Shown here: positions 11,222 through 22,416 of the stretch, piece by piece
Layout: each line of letters begins with the position of its first letter
Numbering within the stretch: the first letter of the stretch is position 1
Origin: Neodidymelliopsis sp. IMI 364377
Taxonomy: Eukaryota > Ascomycota > Dothideomycetes > Pleosporales > Didymellaceae
Reading direction: 5' to 3'
Length of the DNA: 64,000 bases
Assembly: GCA_027946375.1 (NCBI GenBank)
Contig: JAPEUT010000032.1
Location: 62,001-126,000 of the forward strand
The notes under the pieces: model-generated
What the model was told of the DNA's origin: nothing
Seen by the model: only the letters and a program-made list of their open reading frames with translations
Databases searched by the model: none
Position numbers and translations under genes: made by a program

Positions 11222-12180
11222 CTAGACTAGAGCAGCGCACCGCGCAGCAGAGAGTGTTGGGACGTGCAAAAGTGACGGGCCTGGTGCGCTAGCGAGGGGC
11301 GGAGCGGAAATCACGCAGCGCGTCAACGGCTACCTATGGGTGGTGTCGCACATGGGAGATTCAGTGGTGGGCGTCCTGGCGTGCTGGGTAGGGATAGGCC
11401 GTTGCCCAGCTTCAGCCTTGGACGAGACGCCCTGGCACGCCTGGGCCATGGCCATGTCGCCAGATGAGGATTGACGGGAGCAGCACGGCTGCGCGCGCGC
11501 CAGAGGTGACGTGAAACAGATCTGCCGTGGAGCGCTCGCCGTGGACGCGCAAGCCGTTCCCGCATGCGGACGGCCAATCTATGATGAGTTTTTACACGCG
11601 CTCTCAAATCACGGTCGGCTCTTTGCCTAGCATCGCAGCAGCTTGTCAACGAGTACGCGTCAGGACCATCGTGCGGCGAAATATCCCGGCCCCCGAAATA
11701 GCTGCCGTTTAGGTATTAGTAGCTTGTAGTAATGGCTACCGGTACTCGAGCAGGCTAAGCTTTGCTGCTGCTGCAGCAACAGTGGTGGTCCCTCGCATAG
11801 AGTTAGGTACTGTGTAATATTGCAGGGGAGACTCGCATTGTGCTGGCGAGATAGCGCGATGGCGCCAGAGTCTGGCAAACGAGGCCGCAGAGCCTCTCGC
11901 GCCTGGCAATAGGGGTCATGCATGTTGTCGTCTCGACAAAGGTGTGCGCAATGCCGCAAGGACGGCCTGCAGGGTTGCACAACTAGCTGCGACGGCACAC
12001 GAACATGATGCGTCGTCTATCTGCTGCTGCATGCGCGCACCGGCGATTCAGACGGGGAGCCTCATGTTTGCTTCATTCGGCCATGTTTGAGGCCAGCGAC
12101 CAAGGGAACCTGCACCGTGCACCATGCACGGCGACACTGCGCTCACCACACCCACGGCAGGCAGTGTACGTAAGTGTACA

Positions 12181-12198
12181 CAGTGTTCACAGTGTTCA
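12181..12198. repeat. Two perfect 9-bp tandem copies (CAGTGTTCA)
   Basis: Adjacent exact copies at 12181-12189 and 12190-12198, just after the related GTGTACGTAAGTGTACA sequence. They lie about 390 bp upstream of the UGM start codon and could be a factor-binding pair; this is speculation. Confidence 0.8.
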
Positions 12199-12585
12199 CA
12201 ACACCTGGCCAGCGCTCGAGACACTCGAGACAGCGCCCACAACGACCAGCGCGCAGCCAATCAGTGCGCCCACGCTGGCAGGATGCATGTGCAGCGTGCA
12301 GTGTGCAGTGTGTAATGCCCCTTTTCTGGCCGACGCATTCGCTGCCACTGCCTCCCCAGCCTGGCCCGAGTGCTGCAAAACCCTGGACCCGCCCTAAACA
12401 TCCATCGACGACCTTGGCGCGCTTGTTTTATCGGACAGCTATATTTCACACTACGCCCTGGCCACTGCTCCACCTGCCGACTGTTCGCCTGCCATAACAC
12501 CTGCTCCCTCGCAGAGTACATGTTAAACTACGCCCGCCAGACTTTGAAGAGAGTCCCCAGTTTCCAAGAGCTCCTGCAAGGCAAG

Positions 12586-14333
12586 ATGGGTTCCAACAAG
12601 GAGGAAATGTACGTTCACCGCCTCCCATGCTGCCAGCGCCGCCACTCCACCCCACCACTCCACGCTCAAGCTGACAATTGCACAGCAACGTCGACGTGCT
12701 CGTTATCGGTGCTGGACCTACTGGTCTGGGAGCAGCAAAGCGCCTTCACCAGATTGTATGTTTACTGGAATGCACATGCATGGTGGGGCAACTACTGACA
12801 AGCAACAACAGGACGGCCCCTCATGGCTGATTGTCGACTCCAACGAGACACCCGGTGGTCTTGCCTCGACCGACACCACTCCTGAGGGCTTCGTGAGTAC
12901 TCTCCTTGCCAATTGGGCCCATTGCCTCTCCAGTCCTAACGCCATGCTAGCTCTACGACGTCGGTGGCCATGTCATCTTCTCTCACTACAAGTACTTCGA
13001 CGACGTTATCGACGAGGCCCTCCCCAGGGAAGACGACTGGTTCACACACCAGCGTATCTCCTACGTCCGCTGCAAGGAGCAGTGGGTCCCCTACCCCTTC
13101 CAGAACAACTTGTCCATGTTGAACAAGGACGACCAGGCCAAGTGCGTTGACGGCCTGATCGACGCCGCCCTCGAGGCGCGTGTCGCCAACACAAAGCCCA
13201 AGGACTTTGACGAGTGGATCCTGCGACAGATGGGTGTCGGTATTGCCGACCTCTTCATGAGGCCGTACAACTACAAGGTCTGGGCCGTGCCCACCACCAA
13301 GATGCAGTGCGCATGGCTCGGCGAGCGTGTCGCTGCCCCCAACGTCAAGGGTGTCATCAACAACATCATCCACAACAAGACTGCGGGAAACTGGGGTCCC
13401 AATGCCACCTTCAAGTTCCCCGCCAAGGACGGAACTGGTGGTATCTGGATCGCCGTCGCAAACACACTCCCCAAGGAGAAGACCAGCTACGGCGCCAATA
13501 GCACAGTCACCAAGGTTGAGGCAGACAACAAGCGCGTAGTCCTGAAGGATGGCCGCGTCGTCAACTACAAGAAGCTCGTCAACACCATGGCTGTTGACGC
13601 TCTTGTTGATGTCATGGGCGACAAGGAGCTCCAGACACTCAGCAAGGACCTCTTCTACTCCAGCACCCACGTCATCGGTGTTGGTCTCCGTGGCGAGCGC
13701 CCAGAGCGCATCGGCGACAAGTGCTGGCTGTACTTCCCCGAGGATGACTGCCCCTTCTACCGCGCGACCATCTTCTCCAACTACTCGCCCTACAACCAGC
13801 CCCAGAAGGACGTCAAGCTGGCCACTCAGCAGCTCGCTGACGGCTCCAAGCCCAATTCCACTGAGCCCCAGGAGGGACCCTACTGGTCCATCATGTTGGA
13901 GGTTTCCGAGTCGAGCATGAAGCCCGTTGACCAGGAGAACATGCTCAAGGACTGCATCCAGGGTCTCATCAACACTGAGATGATCAAGTCTGACGACGAG
14001 ATTGTCTCCACCTACCACCGCCGCTTCGACCACGGTTACCCCACCCCCTCGCTCGAGCGTGAGGGTGTCCTCACCAAGCTGCTCCCCGCTCTCCAGGACA
14101 AGGGTATCTGGTCCCGTGGTCGCTTCGGTTCATGGCGCTACGAGGTCGGTAACCAGGACCACTCGTTCATGTTGGGTGTGGAGGCTGTTGACAACATTGT
14201 CAACGGCGCTGTCGAGCTCACCCTCAACTACCCCGACTTTGTCAACGGCCGCAAGAACGAGGAGCGCCGCCTCCAGGACGGTGCCCAGATTTTCAAGAAG
14301 GTTGGCGACAACTACTTGAACAGGCAGGAATAG
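12586..14333 (+). CDS. glfA: UDP-galactopyranose mutase
   Basis: Flavoenzyme that interconverts UDP-galactopyranose and UDP-galactofuranose in the cytosol, supplying galactofuranose for fungal wall galactomannan and glycoconjugates. Four exons, 12586-12608, 12686-12755, 12812-12892 and 12951-14333, give 518 residues (the Aspergillus enzyme is about 510). The FAD-binding Rossmann motif is IGAGPTGLGAAKRL (about residues 14-27), followed by GGLAST and DVGGHVIFSHY. The long last exon carries the core, including VPYPFQNN, and GSWRYEVGNQDHSFMLGVEA near the C-terminus, which matches the eukaryotic UGM C-terminal FAD region. The three introns are all in the first 370 bp. The symbol follows Aspergillus usage. 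Confidence 0.93.
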
Positions 14334-15384
14334 ACGGTCTGCAGGCTAGACAATGACGAGCGAATATGAAATTTGGACACATTACGGGATACCACACATC
14401 AGCATATGGGATTGGGCTACAGGCTGGAGTTTGCACTGTGTGTGCGCGGACTTTTTGGTAGATAGCAAGCATGCATGTATTGCGCTGAGCCACCATTTTG
14501 GCTCTTGCGAACAGACAACGCGTTTACAAAAGCATCGCAATAGACATTGTATCTTCTCACCTCACACACCATACACTTACTCTCCCACCCCCCACCCCCC
14601 ACCTGATAATCTCCGACGACCTACGACGTCACACCCCTACCAACCCACCCCTGTCTCCTCTCCCGATCCAAACAGCCTTGTTTCCACCAGTCGGTGCGCT
14701 GGTGAAACACACGTCGCAGATCCCCTCCCTCCTTCCCGCGCTGCGCTGCCCTTCAACGGCCCGACCGGACGCACCGCAGACGCGTGTTACTGCGGGTCCT
14801 TCCTTGTCTCGAGAGATGTAAGGGCGTTGGCGTTACTAAATGGGTCAATTTCGCATGGGCTAGATGTGTTAGGATAAGGCGATTTGGTGGTTGGTAAGCA
14901 TGTTTCTTTGTCCATGATGGAATTTGGATGGATGGAATCAAGGTTGTGTGTGCAATGAGGATGGGGATGGGTACGGGGAAAGAGTGGAGTGGAGAAGTGT
15001 GTAGATTGAGGGAAATGGGGATCGGCTGGTGTGAGATTTGGCCGGTTGATTGTGTGTGGGTGTTGCGATTCAGAATGTAATGGCGATGGCGATGGGAGAG
15101 GGAAGAGGGAAGAGGGAAGAGGGAGTGTTGATCGTGGGGAGTTTCTTGCAATAGAGTGTGGGTGGTGCCAGAGCGGAGATTTGCATATTGCGAGGCAGAG
15201 CCTTGGATACGTGACGTGATACAATGTCTTGCACATAACGGACTTTGTGAGAGGACAAGTATATCTCTTCTATTCTCTACTTGAGGACTGTCTTGATCGG
15301 TCTTTTCGTGTATGCACGTGCATGTTTTGTGTTCTCGAGGTTCTCACTACAACAATGCTTGTGTCTTTCATGATACAGGTCTAG
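14334..15384. other. Convergent intergenic region (UGM / PRO2)
   Basis: One kb between two 3' ends. It holds C-rich tracts near 14580-14610 and a purine-rich microsatellite near 15100. No gene is supported on either strand; the longer minus-strand frames around 14753-15236 are low-complexity Pro/His/Ser strings caused by the biased base composition. Confidence 0.45.
15100..15124. repeat. Tandem heptamer GGGAAGA, about 3.6 copies
   Basis: Three exact units (15100-15106, 15107-15113, 15114-15120) followed by GGGA. It is a simple purine-rich microsatellite in the convergent intergenic region. Confidence 0.85.
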
Positions 15385-16887
15385 CTACTGCCCTTTACTC
15401 GCACGGAACTTCCTCAATACCTCCCTCTCCTCCTCGTTTTGCGCTACGCTCTCCTCATCACCTACTGCCAGTTTCTGATGCTTCCATTGCTTGCCGCCGG
15501 CGCCGTAGTCGGCGCTGACTTGTGCGTCGCCTACGATTACCCACTTGTAGATACATAGTCCTTCCAAGCCAACAGGACCCCGAGAATGGATCTTGTTGGT
15601 GGAAATGCCCACCTCTGTGCCAAAGCCGTAGCGCTGGCCGTCGGCCATGCGGGTAGAGGTGTTCCAGTAAACGGAGCTTGAGTCAACGGCGGCGAGGAAT
15701 TGGCGCGCGGTGGGTTCCGAGGTGGTGAGGATGGCGTCAGTGTGGTGCGAGCCGTGGGCGTTGATATGTGCGACTGCTTCGTTGACCGAAGGCACTGTTT
15801 TGATGGCGATGATGTAGTCGAGGAACTCGGTGTCAAAGTCTTCTGGGCCGGCAGTCTGCAGCAGAGCAGAGGAGTGGGCGTCGAGCTTGCTTTGGAGCGC
15901 GGAGAGAGACGATGGATCGCAACGAAGGGAAACGCCTTTCTTGAGGAGGGCTTCAGCGACCACGGGGAGTGTTGTGCTGAGAGCGGATTCTTCGACTAGC
16001 AGTTGCTCTGTTGCATTGCAGCCAGCAGGGTATGAGCACTTTGCGTCGACAATAATCTTGACTGCCTTCTCGGCTGGGTAGTCTTTCGTCAGGTAAACTG
16101 AGCAAATACCGTCTGCGTGACCCAGAACCGGAATGGCTGTCGAGTCCTTGACATAGCGGACGAGCTTGTTACCACCTCGAGGGATGCACAGATCGATGAA
16201 GGTATCCAGCTTGAGCAGATCCGCAATCACATCGTGGGTCTGGACGAGCTGTAAGCAGCTGGAAGGGACTGCTGTAGACGACAGTGCCTTGGAGATGATA
16301 GACGCGATGGCTGCGAAGCTGTTGCTGGACTCTCGTCCACCTTTAAGGATAGCCGCGTTTCCAGACTTGATGGCCAACGCGGAGATGTTGGCAATGACTT
16401 CAGGACGGGCTTCGAAGATGATCAGAAGTACACCAATGGGGCATGTTATCCGTGAAAGAGTAAGGCCATCATCCAGGAGTGTCTTTGCAGTAGTCTTGTT
16501 GACTGTACAAAGTCAGCGTGCGCTAGAATGTATTGTGATGACTCAACAATGGCTCGTGATGATTGATAGATTAGGTGCAGACATACTTGGGTCTTCCAAT
16601 GCCACCACATCGAGAATGCCCTGAAGCATATCCTCGTACTTCCCCGGCTTCCCCAGATCCAATCTCTTGACTAGACTTGCGCTAAGTGTTCCACCAGCTG
16701 CAGCACTGTTCGCAGCCTCCAAGTCCTTAGCATTGGCTGCTAGCACTTCCTCTTTGCCATCTGCTAGCGCCTGATGAATCGCAGTCAAAGCGGCATTTCG
16801 CTCCTCAGTAGACAGAACCGCGAGTTTTCTTGAGCCTTCTCTAGCCGACTGGGCAATGTCCAGCGGTGTTGCGTTTGTGAGAGACAT
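15385..16887 (-). CDS. PRO2: Gamma-glutamyl phosphate reductase
   Basis: Second enzyme of proline synthesis, reducing gamma-glutamyl phosphate with NADPH to the semialdehyde. Two exons, 16887-16587 and 16502-15385 in transcript order, give 472 residues (yeast Pro2 is 456). The first exon has the N-terminal helix block SAREGSRKLAVLSTEERN. The second starts INKTTAKTLLDDGLTLSRI and continues PIGVLLIIFEARPEVIANI, a signature of this aldehyde-dehydrogenase-like family. The catalytic cysteine lies in SYPAGCNATEQLL, and the tail carries RGPVGLEGL. The intron donor is GTATGT, with an ACAG acceptor. The gene converges with UGM and diverges from the Crh-type gene. Confidence 0.94.
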
Positions 16888-17757
16888 GGCCGCGTGAGGT
16901 TACTTCAGGATGCTCCTGGCGTTGAGACCTCGTAACTTGATAGCGGTTCGTGGTGCCCGCGTGACTCAGAAGTGCTGAATAAGGAGCACTGAATCCTTCA
17001 ACAGCGACGTATGCAGGGTCTCCTCGGCTGATGGCGCAATTGGCGATCTAGAGGCAAATCGTATGCGGATGCAGCGGCGTCCAAAATTAGACACAAAGAT
17101 TTCTGGATTGAGGATTCGATGGTGTTGCGGCGGGGTCTAGAAGTGGCGTTCCAGCCAAAAGTGCGGAAGTGTGGCTCGTACTTCCCCACGCCTCCCTTGT
17201 CCGCTCACCACCACGCGCAACATCAATAAAGCATACACTATCGAATTCTTTGAAAGGCTCGACACCATACCACAGTGTTGCTCAAATCGCAATGTCGTCA
17301 TAATCTATTCCTGCCCTTGTTCGTGTCCGTTGCTAGCTACTACATGACTCTGTGGACGTTGGGCGACTGTGTGGCTGGGCCTTAGCAGTCGCCCTACCAA
17401 CCACCTCTCCAGCCTCGCAATTATCGACCAACACCCATGCACCAAACAGCGTGCCGCGCTCTTGGGGCCTTGATTGGCGACTAACACGTAGGTCACCGCT
17501 TGTAAGATGGCTGGCAGTAATCTTGTCAGCATATATCTGCCGGCCTACAGGGCCTGTCACAAACATTACACCATTCATTCTCCACCTCTCAATCACTGAA
17601 TTACTATTTACGACTTGACTCACACAGTTGGCAGCGCATCCACTCGCTACCTCGATATATCACTACACTGATCACTCGATACCACTGTGCTACTTCTCCC
17701 ACGCGACGGCCTTGGTTGGCATCGATCGTTATCACTCAGCTCCAACACACAATCAAC
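16888..17757. promoter_or_regulatory. Divergent intergenic region (PRO2 / Crh-type gene)
   Basis: 870 bp containing both promoters. The part next to the Crh-type gene is rich in CACC and ACTCAC runs, as in a long 5' leader. No gene is supported. Confidence 0.45.
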
Positions 17758-19223
17758 ATGCGCTCCACAATAAGAGCTCTCGCGGCCCTCGCCTCGGCAG
17801 CCTGCCTCGTCGCCCCTTCGGTCGCGCAAACATACTCCAACTGCAATCCTACAGTACGGACAGACTGCCCGCCAGACTCAGCGCTGGCACGCACTGTCAA
17901 CATCGACCTGAGCTCCGAGTCTGACAGCTTCACACCCCAGTCGAACCCTACCTACGGCAAGGATGGCGTCTCTTTCACCATCTCCAAGTCTGGCGATGCA
18001 CCCCAACTCACATCGAAGTGGTACATCATGTTCGGCAAGGTCGACGTGGTTTTGAAGGCGGCACCAGGAGCGGGCATTGTTAGCAGCTTCGTCATGCAGT
18101 CCGACACCCTCGACGAGATCGACTGGGAGTGGCTCGGCTCAGACCCAGATGAGGTCCAGACCAATTTTTTCGGCAAGGGCCAAACCACATCGTACAATCG
18201 AGGTGCGTTCCATGCAGACAAAGGAAGCCAGTCTGGGTTCAAGACATACACCATCGAATGGACGCCTGAGCAGATTGTCTGGCAGATCGACGGAGTCACT
18301 GTCCGAACTCTGGAGCCAGCGAACGCCGAGAACCAGTACCCTCAGACACCTATGCAGATCAAGTTTGGTGCCTGGGCTGGTGGTGACCCTGCCAACGCTG
18401 CCGGTACTATCGAGTGGGCTAGGGGTCCCACTGACTACTCCAAGGGTCCATTCACCATGCAGGTCAAGTCCCTCAAGGTTGCCGACTACTCTACTGGATC
18501 TACCTACACCTACGGCGACACAAGCGGAACCTGGAAATCCATCAAGTCTAACGGCGGTGTGATCTACTCAGGCGGTGATCGCCCTGTCAACAGTGACTCG
18601 CCACAGATCACAGCTACGGCGACTGGTGCTCCTCTGCCATTCACCCCTTCAAGGACATCATCCGACTACGAGCGACCGAGTGTGTACCCCTGGATTCCTG
18701 GTACATCCTCGGCCACTCCTGAGCCTACTTTTGGCAACTACCCCGGGCTCCCGAGCGGGTGGACTGTCTCTGATAGTGGCAAAGTCGTTCCTCCCAGCTC
18801 AGCTCCTGTCAGTAAGCCTAGTGTGCACCCTCTTTCATGTGTGAACGATTTGCTAACAATGATTTACAGCCCTCCCCTCTCGCTTCTTCTACGGCATCGC
18901 CTGCAGCTTCGCAGCTGGCCTCCTCTGGCGATTCTAAGCCTCTTGTGTGGACTGGCTACGATGACCGCGGCTTTACTACCGTCTACACATCCTACCCCGG
19001 CACTACTCAAGCCCCTGTTACCCAGCTTCCTGCAACCGCAGCATCTTCGCAGCCCACCAGTACTGCCAAGATCAGCGTCAATGTGGTCCTGGAGAACAAC
19101 GCCGCCGAGACGAGTGTTCTCCCTGTTCCTAAAGCCAATGTTGGCCCCGCAATCTTGGTCAAGCCAGCACTCTATTGTTTCAGTTCCTTCGCTGCCGTCG
19201 TGGCAATAAGCTACACTTGGTAG
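17758..19223 (+). CDS. Crh-type GH16 cell-wall transglycosidase, GPI-anchored
   Basis: Extracellular enzyme of the Crh/Crf family, which links chitin to beta-1,3- or beta-1,6-glucan in the fungal wall. Residues 1-24 form a signal peptide (RALAALASAACLVAPSVAQ). The GH16 domain carries DEIDWEWLG (about residues 120-128), with the paired acidic catalytic residues of the ExDxxE motif, then NFFGKG and, later, IKFGAWAGGD. A Ser/Thr/Pro-rich stalk follows, and the last 25 residues are hydrophobic, fitting a GPI-attachment signal. Exons are 17758-18807 and 18870-19223, giving 467 residues. The acceptor is clear (TGCTAAC branch, TTACAG), but the in-frame donor is GTCAGT; an alternative splice pair is discussed in the findings. 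I placed the start at the ATG that gives the signal peptide. Confidence 0.9.
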
Positions 19224-19551
19224 GACCTTGTCCTGTTTTTTGTCTTTATAGTTGCATTGTGGATTTTAGCGATGGCGTACGGTTTAGTGAAGCTCAAGAT
19301 CAAGGCCACTATTGCATTGCGGGATTATCCCCAGTTTAAAGTAGCATTCGCGATGAAATGGTAGATGGACGGCTTCTCCTGTGAGAATAATGGGTTAACG
19401 ATCACGAAGATCAATGTACAGATGACAGAAATGAGCTCTTGCTCAGTAATAATACAATCAAACAATATGACTACGAGCCTTCTATGTCTTCTGGGTATCT
19501 TGACCTTCTCATCTTCTGGGTATATCAAAATCATCAACTCCAGCTCCTGCC
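19224..19551. other. Convergent intergenic region (Crh-type / GH5 3' ends)
   Basis: A short AT-rich spacer between two convergent cell-wall genes. It contains only 3' UTR-like sequence. Confidence 0.45.
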
Positions 19552-20763
19552 TCAGCACTTCGCCATCCCCTTGATATCATCAAACTTCTTAGGGATAATC
19601 CCCGCTTCCACCGCGCCCTTGTAACTCCAGCGCCAATCGCCGCCCAACTCAGTCTTCCACGACCAAAATACCCACCCGCTCTCCCGCTCATACGCCGCCA
19701 CCTGCGCAGCCCACCACTGTCGGTACCAAGCGTGGTTCTCCTCTTTCACTGGCGACATCTCGTCACTCCACTCCACTTCTTGCTTGATGGCGAGACTCCA
19801 CTCACCGATCACGAGGGGCTTGTTGTTGTCTGCCGAGGGGAAGGAGTCAGTGCAAGAGGCGTGCAGGTAGTCGTTCTTAGTCGCGGGCGTGGAGCTGTAG
19901 GTCAGATAGCGATGGTTGTCGAAAGCGAGGCCGGTTGCGTCTTGAGTGAGGTTCTGGCGCGGGTTGCCAGCACCCCAGGTCGAGTCCATCATTTGGATTG
20001 TCAGAGACTTGTCCGCAGAGATCTTCAGGTCGGATTCTACGGCGCGGATGGTTGAGTAGGCTTTGGGGTAGTAGTCGGTGATGAGAGAAGTGTGGTCGTG
20101 TTCGGGCTCGTTGAGGACTTCGAGCATGAAGGTTGTGTTGTAGCATTTGTGGGTGTGGACGCGCTCTGTGATGTTGCGGAGGAAAGTGTAGGCGCGCTCG
20201 TAGTTGTCGGATGAGTAGAAGCCTGTGTTGGGGAGGGTCTTTGTGGGTTAGTTTTTGTCCTTGTGCTATATTGAATTGAAGAAACTCACATGTCCTGTGA
20301 ATGCATTTTTGGCCACTTGTACCGCTGGCGCACCATGCAAATCGAGAATAACTCCCATTCCCCTTTCCTTCGCCAATCCGACAACCTTATCAAGATATCC
20401 CATCCCTCCTCTAGGCCACATCTCTCCCTCCTGAATCGTCTCTTCGACAAACCAATGGCCAACAGGAATCCTGACAGTGTTAAGTCCGTACTTTTTCATA
20501 CGGTCAAAGTCCTCAGCGACGATGAAAGTGTCCCAATGTTTCTGGAATGCGGTGTTGGCGGCATCCTGACCGAGAAGGGTAACGCAGTCCCATTCTGAAC
20601 TTGAAGAACCGCAACCCATGGACGTCCATGTAGAGCTAGACATCCATGGCTCGACGATGAAGAGAGAGCCGAGATTCACGCCGCGAATCTTGTGGGAGGG
20701 GAGGGCAGCTGTCACGAATGACACCGCAGTGATGAGAAGGGTCAGTAAGGCTAGTTTGGCCAT
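19552..20763 (-). CDS. Secreted GH5 exo-beta-1,3-glucanase-like glycosidase
   Basis: Retaining glycoside hydrolase of the Exg/GH5 type, acting on beta-glucan outside the cell. Two exons, 20763-20290 and 20238-19552 in transcript order, give 386 residues. Residues 1-19 are a signal peptide (LALLTLLITAVSFVTAA). The start of the mature protein, IRGVNLGSLFIVEPWM, and VRIPVGHWFV are typical of the family. The acid/base glutamate is in LEVLNEPEHDH and the nucleophile in PLVIGEWSLA. There is no GPI signal; the protein ends shortly after the catalytic barrel with GMAKC. The intron has a GTGAGT donor and an ACTAACCCACAAAG end. Exact linkage specificity (1,3 versus 1,6) is not decidable by eye. Confidence 0.9.
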
Positions 20764-22416
20764 GGTTGGTGGTATTGACTAATGTCTTGTGTGTGTAAAG
20801 ACAACAAAGGTGCCGCCAAGAGGGTGTTTAAGTATTTGCAAGCATTGGAAAGTGAAGGTATTTTGTCGCGAGTGGAGATTGTAAGGTGTACGGACCCTAA
20901 AGTGAAGCAGCGAAGTCCGATCGAGTGTTGGCTTCCACGGACGCCTTAGACGGCACGCAACCCTTTCACTTTAGATTCCATGGACATCGAAACGGCATTA
21001 AATATATTTGCGCACTGTATCATGGCTTTTGTGCGGACTGGTCACTTGATAGTGCTTTCGGCGTTCAGTGCAGGTGACCGTGACGACGTGGTGAAACATT
21101 CGTCTCGACTTGACTAAGTTGCAGCAACACTCGGAGCAGAGCGGCTAAAAGACAATACGCCTGAACGTGGTCAGGTTCAAGGGATTTCAAAATGCTAGGG
21201 GCGTTTGCAAACATACTTTTGAAGTGCGTACGTGGAGGCGTGATACTTTTACTGCCATCGCTGGGCCTCGACAGTGTACGACCAGCTGAATGCCAGAAGA
21301 CATGTGATGCCACTGTATTGGGGACTTCAGAACTAAAGCAAATGTACCAAGACTGAGGTTCTGACTTTCGCGTGGATAGTGTAGTGAAGAGAGGCGTGGC
21401 ACGTTGCTGTACGAGTGATTTGAACAGGCGTGACACCGAGCAGACACTATTTAGTACGTATACACTCAACGCGCTTGTCGCAGTCTTTTTTGTCTATATG
21501 GTCAAGGTGATATCGCTGAAATTCAGACGAAGTATTGAAGCTTTACATTTCAATCGTTTGCGATCTGTCTTGTGGCTGTCCTGGTCTAGCCTATGAATGT
21601 AATTAGAGCCCTGCTCACTGCAGAGAAGTTGACAAGAATGTTCATCCCGTTTTGTAAGGAAACAATCGTTCCATCTACGTACATGCCAGACTTCGCCAAC
21701 AACTTCTCTTCCAGAGTCAGTAAGCTACAGGTGTTGCATTGCCCGCTTTTGCTTGGAGACGCGTTCGTTGAGCCAAAGGAACGAATCGTACGGTCGTTGC
21801 AATCGACCGCAGCCATATTGGTGGACTCGTTGAACTTGCTGAGTAACATGCCACCAATCAAGCTGTACTGCGATGCTGCGAGCTTAGGAGCCATAGCGAG
21901 TTTGTGCAGAGATCTAGAATACAGGGATCATGTGATATAGCAGGACTGCGTGCGAGACGAAGTGTTGACGCAGTAGCCTCGGCAAGATGGAGAGCCAGGG
22001 AAGACTGTCCTCGCAGTACAACACCCACTTTACGCTGGTGCATGCCTGCTATTCAAGAATACTGAATTTGTAAACAGTTTAATGAATCTCTTAGAAGTAG
22101 AAACATGTCTCCAACAAACACCAGCCAAATGGGATGATCAGAACCTTCGCACAACCCCACCTTCTACCTCACGCGACGCACGCTTCTGTCCACCATACAG
22201 GATTAACGACGCACCTCCGCGCCGAGGGAGGCCTGCTGCAGATGATGACTAGCCAATCCGCAATCCAGCAGGCCAGCCATCCATCCTAAGCCTTGGGGGC
22301 GGAAACGCTGCCTCAGCCTTGTCCTTCTAAGCAGTCGTCGCGATGCAGACCAAACAGCACTCTTACCCACAATCTGGACTTTGTGTCTTCGACTTCGTCT
22401 AGTCATCTTTTCCACG
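20764..22416. other. Intergenic region upstream of the NLR-like gene
   Basis: About 1.65 kb between two divergent genes. Short frames occur, the longest with an ATG at about 21593-21940 on the plus strand (115 residues), but it has no recognisable motif or splice-joined extension. I see no transposon termini. The last 150 bp before 22417 are the probable NLR promoter and leader. Confidence 0.4.

Larger units (their letters stand above)
10921..12585. promoter_or_regulatory. Long divergent intergenic region (TPT transporter / UGM)
   Basis: About 1.7 kb of GC-rich, CpG-containing sequence between two divergent starts. It has several short direct repeats (annotated separately), an alternating GCGCGCGCGC stretch near 11490, and TGCAGCAA/CTGCTG runs near 11765. 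No coding region is supported. The length is well above the 250-460 bp typical of the head-to-head pairs elsewhere in this window, so more complex regulation is possible. Confidence 0.45.

Noticed and set aside
12936..14033. Long minus-strand open frame (365 codons) opposite UGM
   Set aside because: It is antisense to the strongly conserved UGM exon. Its Val/Leu/Gly-rich composition is the mirror of C-ending codon use, and no motif is present.
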